The position numbers and the translations under genes are program-made. A model generated the notes under the pieces. It saw nothing but the letters and a program-made list of their open reading frames with translations, was not told the origin of the DNA and searched no databases. Positions 1 through 9,900 of a stretch of DNA of 11,243 nucleotides are shown in pieces; the stretch's first letter is position 1; every line of letters starts with the position of its first letter. Source of the stretch: an uncultured Bacillota bacterium (GTDB lineage Bacteria; Bacillota; Clostridia; Christensenellales; UBA1242); contig USKO01000013.1 in NCBI GenBank assembly GCA_900555365.1, positions 1 to 11,243 on the forward strand, given 5' to 3'.

Positions 1-954
1 AAAGCCGCCAATGTTGATAATTGTACTATTAGTTCCATCAATATTAATTACGCCATCTGCAGGTGTTGCTACTCGAATCTCTTGATAAGTATTTGAACTG
101 GTTCCTGACTCAGTTTTCTGAATTGTCTGCAAATTGATTCTTAGGTCTAACGCTAATACATTCGTCGTAGTATCTTTATATGCATTACCAAAATATGCAC
201 CTACATTTGCGCTGCTGACAGCTGAAGCAATACTAATGAAATGAGCTGGAGTATTTATACTAATTCCTTCCACCTGCATAGCAGATGCAGAAGATGACTG
301 TACGAGCTCCCCGCTTACAAGTCCAACATTTATAGCTCCGGCTTTGTTTACTGTAAGAATATAACTTGAAGAATGAATTGAATAATTGTTTCCATCTATT
401 TTTGCTGAAGTATTGATAGTAAGATTTGTTATATTTGTGTTAGTAATTGTAGGTGCAACTAAACCGAATGAGTCGCTATCATTTCCAACTGCTGTTGAAA
501 CACGAGTCAATACATTGAGTGTCAAACCTGATATTGATGCGTCAGCTATATCGTTTGCAACAAATAGCCCCCCTGCTGCCAACTCAATAACAGGATCATT
601 ATTACCACTTGTATCATCAGTATTAGATGAGTTAGAAGTGTTTCTATAAGTAACAGTTAGATTATTTACAGAGAAACCAGCGCTAACAGATGCTATGAAG
701 TTCTTAGATGATATGATTCCTATATTCGTACCATTATAGAAGCCTCCTACTATTCTTCCTCCAAAGTTTTCTATAGGACTGTATTGCTCTTCATGGCTTC
801 TGTTATATGCATCAAGGTCTACATCGCCGTATTCTGTTCCGCCTTCTGACTGAAGACCTCTGACAATAACGGTAATGTCAGAATTTCCACTCATCATTGT
901 GAAAACATCTGCGACATTATATTGATCAAGGTATATTACATTTGATGTCTTTTG
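1..954 (-). repeat. GLUG-like region 4, cut by the window edge (residues about 3422-3739)
   Basis: The lead-in is recognisable though diverged: VIYLDQYNVADVFTMMSGN, then GDVDLDAYN (D3465), YSPIENFGGRIVGGFYNG and GIISS. Rod-like turns follow, including AGFSVNNLTV, AAGGLFVAND (GG at about 3549), NVGLVSGELV and NVGAYFGNAY. The last residues before the window edge are INIGGF, which look like the start of another turn, so the region probably continues. The turns are poorer matches to the GLUG consensus than in regions 1-3. The assignment rests on the lead-in and on the same order of elements. Confidence 0.65.
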
Positions 955-3900
955 ATATCTAATTGATGGGAATAGGTTGGTTGTTGGATGAGTCCAGTTT
1001 TCATTTTGCCATGCTCCTGAACCTAGGAAAGCTGTTCTCGTCTCAGTTTGACCAACTGCTGCAGAAGTATAGTTATAAGGAGAAGCTATGGCATACATTA
1101 GGTTGTTATTAAATAATGAAGTGCTTGCACTATCTCCGGCAACACTGCCAAAAAGATTTAGTTTGGAATAACTGTTTCCAGTCATATAATAGCCTTCATA
1201 AATTCCAATTGAAGCGATTGTGCTAGATTCACTATTTGAAAGATTTAATTCTTGTGCCTGAACGAGAGTTATGTATGATGTATAGTTGTTCTCCGTCAAA
1301 TTTATAGCATTCAAAACGCCTTGGTCATTGTACTCAAACGCACTGCCAAGAATTAAATTAGTTTGCAATGAGAATGACATATTATCAGCTGGAGAAATTT
1401 CAGTTTGAGAGCTGTAATCATAACTTGCAATAGCATTGAATGCATTGACAGACATTAGCGCTACTCTAGGAGTGGCGCCTTTAATTACACCAATAATACC
1501 GCCCGCATTTACATTAGTCTGAGATGGTGTATTGACAGTTTTTGCTCTCACATCGCCAGTTGCATAGACTTCATTGATAAAGTATTTTGTATATGTATCT
1601 TGTGGCATAAGCTCACTGCTTGCGTTGTACCCTGTTGTGCCATCAAGTTCCATTCCGCCAATTATGCCGCCAGCATATTCTGCTGTAGGGCTTATGACAT
1701 TTATCTTTGAATAGGAAATGTCAAGTTTACCGCTGCCTACATAGCCAATCAATCCGCCAATGTAGACTTGAGTATAATTTGTCGCGCTGTCATAGAAGAT
1801 ATCAAGTGCTCCCCTTTCAACTGAAGAGGAAGAAGCGCCATAAAGTGATGACAGGCTATTTTCTATTGAGGTTTGAGTGGACTCGTTGTATTGTACATAA
1901 AGTCTGCTAAGGCCGCCAAAAGCTTGACCAATTACGCCGCCTGCAAAATATTTCATCGACAATATTTTTGAAGAATTATTGCTTGACGAGCCGGTGATTT
2001 CAATTCCAACATCATTGACATGAGTTTGATAGCTTGTCAGTCCAAGCGCTCCACCAGCAATCTCTGCTCTAACTCTAATAGTTCCAGTTACTCTAATATT
2101 GTTGATAGAATAGTTCTCTGCTTGGTTGATATTAAAGCTGCTTGTTTCTGCTGAGTAGTTATCAACAAAGCCAATTACTGAGCCTGCATATGAATATTTT
2201 GATAGATTGTTTATAATCAAAGAAGATGAAGTCGAGGTACTGAAATTGAGACTATTTTTTAAGTCATTTCTTGTAGAATACAGATTGTCCGTAGTGTAAT
2301 AGTTGCTTGTACTTGTAGCACTATATTGGTTGGTTGATACACTTGGATCTGTAACTGTTATATTTTTTATGACATTGTTTCCAAAAGCAAGTCCAGCCAA
2401 AGTTCCTGCAAAATTGTAGCCGTTTATTGAACTTACTGTGCCATTTTGAGAAACAGTTATGTCAATATTTATAAGTTTTGCATCCTTAATATAACCAGCT
2501 AGTCCTCCAGTCATTACACTATTGCTTCCTACAACTTGGTTTATCTGCATAGAAAGATTTGTAATAAGCGGAGTAAGGCTTCCTCTTGGCTCTAAGGATG
2601 AGAAGAGACCAAAGGATACTCTGCTTTCATCACTTGTGATAGATATACCAGTGATTTCAAAGCTGTTTCCATATAATCGGCCTGCAAATGCCTTATTTAC
2701 AGAAGGCAAGCTTGTAGCATTTGTGAGTGAACTTAAATCAATGTCGTTTACAAGTCTGTATGTGCCCCAAATCATGCTGCTATTGTAGTACTGAGCAATA
2801 TTAGTTGAAGTTGATTGACCCATTACTTCAACAAAATCGTCAGCGTCAGCAATTAGAATTGGGTTTAATTCGCTGCCAAGAGCTGTATTTATTTCTCTTG
2901 AATTGTCATCAATTTGTAAAGTTGCATACAGAAGAATGTATTTCCCTTGTTCGTCTTCTCCTGTTACACCATCATAGTCGCTATCTTCATCAAGGTAATA
3001 TATATATCTATGAGAATATGTAACTAAATTAGCCTCTATCAAAGTCGGACCATCATTATCTATTCTCCAAATTCCATCACTATCTCCACTTGCAAGTGCA
3101 AAGCCATAAAAGTAGGAAGAATCTGCAGGGTCTTTTACTGCGATAGCTCCAGTTGAATATTGTGTCTCTGTGGTTGAGTCATTGTCATCTTCCGACTGAT
3201 AAAGCTCTTTATTGAAATAATAACAATTTGTATATGTACCATTTGCAAGAAGAACGCCTTCTGAATTTACACCAGAGAAGTTCATTTGGCTGTACATAGA
3301 ATTTCTTATTTGTGATGCCGAATAGCACTCTGCGATCGTTCCATTGTTTTCATAGACAAATCCAGAAGCAAGATATACTCTAACTGTATCGGTATCATTT
3401 GCAATCAAAATATTTGAATAGCTATCTTGGATATAACCCTCATTATTGTAAATAAATCCAGCAATTACTCCAAGTCTAGATTTTATTGATGAGCCCTCTC
3501 TTGTGTAATCTTCAGCTTTTGGCTCGCTGCCTTGAGCAATATCAGATTTAACGCCCTCTACAAAGCTTCCGCTAATTGAGGCGTTTGAACCATTATAATG
3601 AACAAATCCAGAGGTAGCATAAGTACTTGTGCCCGATCTATTTTCTACATCAAGATTGCCCACATTGCTTGCAGAAATAGAGCCATTATTGGTATAAACA
3701 AAGCCCGCAATATTTCCTTGACCTACAATATAGAAAGTGCCCAAAGAGATAGTATTAGCAATAGTATAGCCTGAAGGATTATTGCCGCTATAGAGTTCAT
3801 CACCAAGTTCAATGATGTTTTCTCCTCCAACGCGTGAATTGGTTATGCTTCCGCTATTTGTAATAACGAAACCTGCAATTGTTGGAGTCCAATTTGATTC

Positions 3901-6900
3901 ACGCCCTACATAAACCTCTTCAGTTGTGTTGCTGCCTCGAATAAAAGTTACATTTATTCCCGCATTATTGTTATGTGCTGTAGTACTTGACTCAGCCACA
4001 CCCTCTATATTGCCATAAGCGAGTTTTTCTGATCTGTAAGCAACCACCTCACAGTTTGTAATTATACCATTATTTTCTATTGCAAGACCGGCAATATTGA
4101 TTGAGGTTTGACTGTTGAAATTAGCTGTATCAATCGTTATTTGTCCGCCATTATAGAGATTAATGCGCACATTCTTTAAAGTAGTGCTAGCGTTAACCGT
4201 TGTAAATAAAGCAAGATTGATAGTGCTAGAGCTGTATGAAATATCAAAGCTCTTAATATGAATAGTATAACCATTTCCGTCAAGACTTCGAATAAGCGAA
4301 GTATCAAATGGTGTATATTGCGTCAGTACTATGTCATTTGTCAAAATATAGTCGTTTGCCGTCACATTATCAGATGATGTGTAAAGCGAAGGATTAAGAT
4401 TTTCAAAATCATTTGCATCATCGATTGTTAAAGGAATATCAGGATCTGAATATGTTTGAACGGTTACTGTGAAATATGTGTCAATAACCTTTGGATATCC
4501 ACCTGATAAGATGTAAGTTCTTACTACCATTTGAATAGAGCTTGTCATTTGCAAGCCGGTAATAGAAAGGTTTCCGCCATTGTCAATAGTAAATCTTACA
4601 GCGCTTGAGCTGCTTGAACCATCAGCTTGAATTGCTGGTATAAATTCATTGCCATTGACAAAGAAAAGTCTGTTTGCAAGCGACTGCTCTACCGGAGTAT
4701 TGTTGTCATTATATTGATAATTGATATAGAAATCACTGCCTGGATCTGCATATGTTTGAGTTACAGAAAATTGATTTCGCAGACGAAGTAATCTCTGTAC
4801 TTCGGCGACTGCCGCCTCGTCACTTGAGCTGTATCCAGTGTAAGTTTCAGGAACAAAATTATATTCTATATCAAATGTCTTTGGTACATTCAGCCAAATA
4901 TTTAAATTGTTATTCTCTGCGCCAACAATTTCAATATTTTCTTCATCTATCATGAAATCTACAATTTTTATTGTAGCGCTAGTCGTTTTAATTTCTGTGT
5001 TTCCGTTAAGCGATCTAGAAACTGTAGCAGTGACAGCAAACGACTCATCTGTGTTTTCGGTCGTGGCTGTAACTGATACGAAGATTTGAGCCGAGTATGT
5101 CTTGATTCCGCTGATTGGATCGGTTCCTTCATCAGTTAATGACGAAATGTTGATGCCGCTTTGATTTCCGTCAAGTGCAATACTGTCAAGGTTTTGATCT
5201 TGTGGAAGTCGGATTTCAACATTAGCAATTGAGCCTCTAGCAACATAGGCAATATCTTCACCATTTACCGTTATTTCGGCTTCGGTAAGATAACTAATTG
5301 TTAAATAATTGTCGACCGAACTTAAAAGTGTACCATCGCTTTGATAGAAGCTTGCGGTTATCTTCAAAGTGCTATCTGCATTGACTGTTGTATTGACCCA
5401 AATTCTGAAATATAACGAGCCTTCTGCCTCCTCTTTTTCTGCTTGAGAAGGAGTATAAGTGATGGTCTGTCCAATTGAGACAATGTCCGCTTCGTTATTT
5501 GGAGTGAATTGTCTTTGCTGGTTGGTCTCGCTAGTTCCATACTGAGATAATAGTTCAAATTGAAGAGCGTTGTTTACTGTTGCGCCGCTATAAGAAAGTT
5601 GCATATAGTCATAGTATGCATAGTCTGGATTGACACTTACTTGCAATACCGAGCTGCCTCCAGGAGCAAGAACGCTTGTCTGCTCTCCAGCTGTATGTAC
5701 TGTTACATAGCCGCTGGTATTATTGCCTACCCAGCTTGAACTCTCGATTAAATAGTTATTTACATCAATATTTGTAAATTTTTGTTTAGAAAGGTTTAAT
5801 GTGAATGTTGCATTGCTATCTTGATAATAGCTGTCATTGCCGCTATTACTGATAAATGATACAATAAACGATTGATCTTCACTGATCAAAGATTTATAGC
5901 TTTGAGTTATTTCAAAGGTAACTTCAAATGTATATGTATAGTAGCCTGTACTACTATCTTCATAACTTTCAACGAGATTTATATAAGCGCCCATAAAAGG
6001 TGTGCTTAGGTCAACTGGAAGATAATATACATAGGAATATTTACTATACTCTCCGGTAGAATCAGTAGCTATTCCACCTAAAATATTGCCATTATTATCT
6101 CTTACCTGCGGCAAGATTGTCTCGCTATCACCTACTGCCGTTGTAATAACTCTTACTCGCATTACTGCATTTGTAGAAGGAGTGATTGAAAGTCCGCCTT
6201 CAGAAACACTAAATTCTATTACACCATCGGTTGGAGTTATTGTGAAATTTCTCCCAAAAGTGTCATTTAATGCTGTTTGATAGCTGCTCTCGCTGCCGTC
6301 TGGATTTTGAGGATAAATTCTTGGGTTTATTGTGACATTGCTTTCCACAGAATCCATATCAGCTGTAATTCTTACTACATTGCTGTTTGTCTCTATGTTT
6401 ACTAAGTTCCCTTCGCCAGTCGCCAAGGCCTCTAAAGTTACATCGCTAGTTACTAAATTATATCGATCAGCTCCATTTCCTAGAATAACTGAAGAATTTT
6501 CGTAAGTTACGATATAATTTCTTGTAGTAGTTTTTTGTAAATATGATATTGAATCATCTTCAACTGTAAAAGTATGCCCCGACTTGTCGCTCCAAGATAC
6601 AATCAGATTAGAAATTGAATTTATCACTTTTACATAAAACGGTTTAGAATTTGAAACATCTTGTTTTGAGTAAAGTTTAAGTGTGACATCACCGCTGCCA
6701 ACAACTTTTATGTCGCTGCCAATTACCCTGAGCACATTATTATTTGAAGAAGTAACAATCAAATTATCTGATGACTCGCCACCGCTAATTAGATCTCTTA
6801 AAGATATGGTATTAAGAGCATTAAGGTCATTGATCGCACTTTGAGATAAGCTATTTAAACTTGATGAAATATCATAGTAAAGCAGTATACCCTCATTTGA

Positions 6901-9900
6901 ACTTACAGCTATAGATTTATAATAGCCATTATTATCAAATGTAGTTTGAATTTCGCCGTTTATAGAGGAAACTTTTTCACTTTGATAAACATTTTTGAAA
7001 TATGCATTTCCGTTATTTACATAGTCAAGGAAGCCTGTTTGCCCGCTTGAGATATATTTATCAGATAGCGTTGTTGCATCCGCTTTATCTTTGTAATAAC
7101 TAACAACATATGAAGTGCCACTTCCGGTAGCATTATACCATTCTCCTGTAATAGAGCCTGTGCCACCATATAAATTGTCAGAAATTCTTACAGCAAAGCT
7201 TTCATCAAGTGTGATCGCCCCAGTAACACTGGCAATAAATGAATAGCCTCCAGTTAACGCTTGCTTATCTTCTACATAATTGTATACATAGCTCTTGGTT
7301 ATGCTTGAGCCGTCGCTTGCCTCACCAACCAGACCTCCTATGGAGGTGGCTCCGCTGAAAGTATTGATGGATGTAGTCATATTGCCATCTTGATCGCTGC
7401 CAGTTTGAAGATTGTAAAATTCAACCCTAGCGCCTTCAATAATTCCGCTGTTTTGACCAGCTATTCCGCCAATAAAGTTAGCATTTGTGCCTGTAATCTG
7501 AAGTCCCAAAACAGATGAATTGATAATTTCTCCTCTGTTTTGACCTGCTATTCCACCTACATAACCACCGTTAAATGAAAGCACGCTGGCATAAGTGCCA
7601 TTTACATCTACTGTTACATTTTCTATGGTTCCTGTGTTTATATTTGCAACAAAACCATTTGCTGAAATATTTCCATTGAAATTAATATTTCTGATCGTTC
7701 CGCTATTAGTAGCTATGAAAGAATTAGAGCCGCTAAGGAAGGTAACTGTTGCACATGAGCCGTTCTCATCGTCATAAGCCCTGCCTTCAATTCCACCCGT
7801 CAACTCTTTTGCAGTGCCAGTGTATTGGATTTCAATGCTGTTCATTAGTCTGTAATAAAGCGACGGAGAAAGGTTTGCAAATTCTTCAGCTGTATAAATT
7901 CTATATGCATGTTCAAAGCTGCGTCCGTCTGCTACTGTAATTTTAATTCGAATTAAAATTTCACTGAAATCTATATCTTTGGCTTCGCTATTTACAGATG
8001 CGTTTGATTTAAAATATGCGTTTTGAATAAGGAAATCATACCAAGTTTGTGAGCCAGAATAAATTTGACCAAGAGATTCAAAAGATACAGAATATAAAGT
8101 TTGGCTTTCGTTTATCTGTTCAGATTTTAAATAATATGTAATTTGTCCATTGTAAATGGCATCTTCTGGCAGAAGATAGATATATCCTGTTGTGCCTTGC
8201 GTAAGATCTCCATTTAGATTTAATGAAAGTCTATTTTGATTAATGTAGTTGCCAACAGATACAATTGCGGTATTGGTATAATCAACTGTTCCATCTTCAT
8301 TTGTAATAAGGTATGAAATATTGTTGTTTTGAGCGTTAGATGGAGCTGATGAGAGCATTATATATTGGGCTTCGCTATCTCCTATCTCAAAATAGATGCC
8401 TTCTTCATCTTCTCCTTCCCATTTCAAACTTTCAATACGCTGAGCGTTTACAATATTAATTGAAATATTTGTCCACATTACATCTCTTTCTGTGATTTGT
8501 CCTAAAGAAGATAGTACTTCAAGTTTGTAGTGAACTTGCAAGGAGTCGCTGAAGCTTGAAGCGCCTTGAAGTGATGAGGATACAATATCAAAAGAAATTG
8601 AATAATCATTGATAATTATATTTTCAATAGCATATCTGCCATTTTCCCATGTGACTGAATTGCCGCTCACGCTGGCATTGCCCATAAGTGTATTGCCGTA
8701 GGAATCTCTTGCAGTTGTAACAAATTCAAAATTTGAAATATCAATATATGTAACATTACTATTTCTGAAATTGATTGTTATGTTTTTGCGTGTTAATGTT
8801 GAATCGCTTGAAGATACTGTATCAGAGGCATAAAGGCTCACTTCGCTATCTCTGTTTGGAGTAACTGTAAGGTTGCTTGGTGCGATATAACTTTCAATCA
8901 AAATAATTCGTATTATTTGAGTTTGTCCATTCTCATCTGCATTCTCGCCGCTACCTGCGCCAGTAAATGTAACTACGGCATAGGTAAATCCTACGCTTGA
9001 AGAGATAATGTTATTTTTGTCAGAAGTAAAATAAGCATACTTACTTACATTTTCGTTTGCATAAGCACCATTTATAATTTGAGCAATGCCTGCAGGGTCA
9101 TTCAAAAGGTTCTTAAATGCATCAACTTGCGCTTTTCTAGCCTCTTGCGAGAGAGTGCCGTCATCTTCAAGTTCAAAATCTAAATCATAATAGTGAACAT
9201 CAATATCTGCCACAGCATAGTTGTTGTTTGATGAGTTGTAGCGATAAAGCACTGGCACAGTAGATCCGTTTTTGATCATTATGTTTGATAAGCTTGACGA
9301 ATTTGTACCTGTAGTACCATCTGCAAAATAAATATTGTTGTTGTTTACGCTATATGTTACCGAATCAATGTTATTGCTACCTTGATCATAGATAATGCCT
9401 GCCTCTGTTAAAGGAAGGAAGATATTAATGGCAAAATCCTCGCTCACTAGTCCATTCTCATGAACAAATCTATAGCTGTCAAGCGAGGTTACTCCATAAC
9501 TATTATTTCTTAGTGTCAAAATTATTCTAAATGTTACGCTGTCAGATGTGTTGGAAAGTTTGATAGGACCTTCTATATCAACATGCTCGCTGTTAACTTC
9601 AACACTGATACCATCAATATCTGTTTGTCCGGTAAGAGTGAAGACTTTTTCTATTACAAGCGATGTTGAGCGCTCCGAACTATCAACTTGAAAATCTGCA
9701 TTTTCAAATACAAACTCCTCTGCCGATACTGATTTAACAAGTTCAAGCTGCGCGGTTGTCGAAATATTGTCATTATCAACACTTGTAAAAGTGATGTATA
9801 CATTGCTTACATTTTGCTGTAAAAGATCAGAATGTGCTTTGAGATATATGGTTTTATAATCTATATTCGCATCTTCTCGCGATACATATGCATTCTGCTC

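Larger units (their letters stand above)
6877..7896 (-). repeat. GLUG region 1 (residues about 1108-1447)
   Basis: It opens with a diverged GLUG lead-in: IYTAEEFANL, then YYRLMNSIEI, then GGIEGRAYDDENGS. Two GLUG-like turns follow (FIATNSGTIRNI, with the motif Gly at 1173, and GFVANINTGTIENV). Two canonical copies come next, GGIAGQNRGEIINS at 1221 and GGIAGQNSGIIEGA at 1250, and then GGLVGEASDGSSITKSY at 1294. The two canonical copies are 29 residues apart and are the closest matches to the GLUG consensus in the protein. The region ends near GILLYYD (about 1441-1447), which takes the place of the usual closing element. Such repeats are thought to build an elongated solenoid. Confidence 0.8.

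Noticed and set aside
386..649. Plus-strand ORF of 87 codons, and the other short ORFs of 60-88 codons scattered over both strands
   Set aside because: All lie inside the continuous minus-strand gene, have no convincing ribosome site noticed, and give low-quality translations with no recognisable domain. They are shadows of the giant ORF.
7333..7347. Inverted repeat ACCTCC-TAT-GGAGGT, a possible hairpin or plus-strand ribosome site
   Set aside because: It encodes the Gly-Gly core of a GLUG turn (near residue 1294), has a 3-base loop and no T-run, and no plausible plus-strand gene follows it.
7595..7777. Plus-strand ORF with a hydrophobic stretch resembling a membrane segment
   Set aside because: The hydrophobicity comes from reading the antisense of Asn/Asp/Glu-rich codons of GLUG region 1. 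It is not an independent gene.
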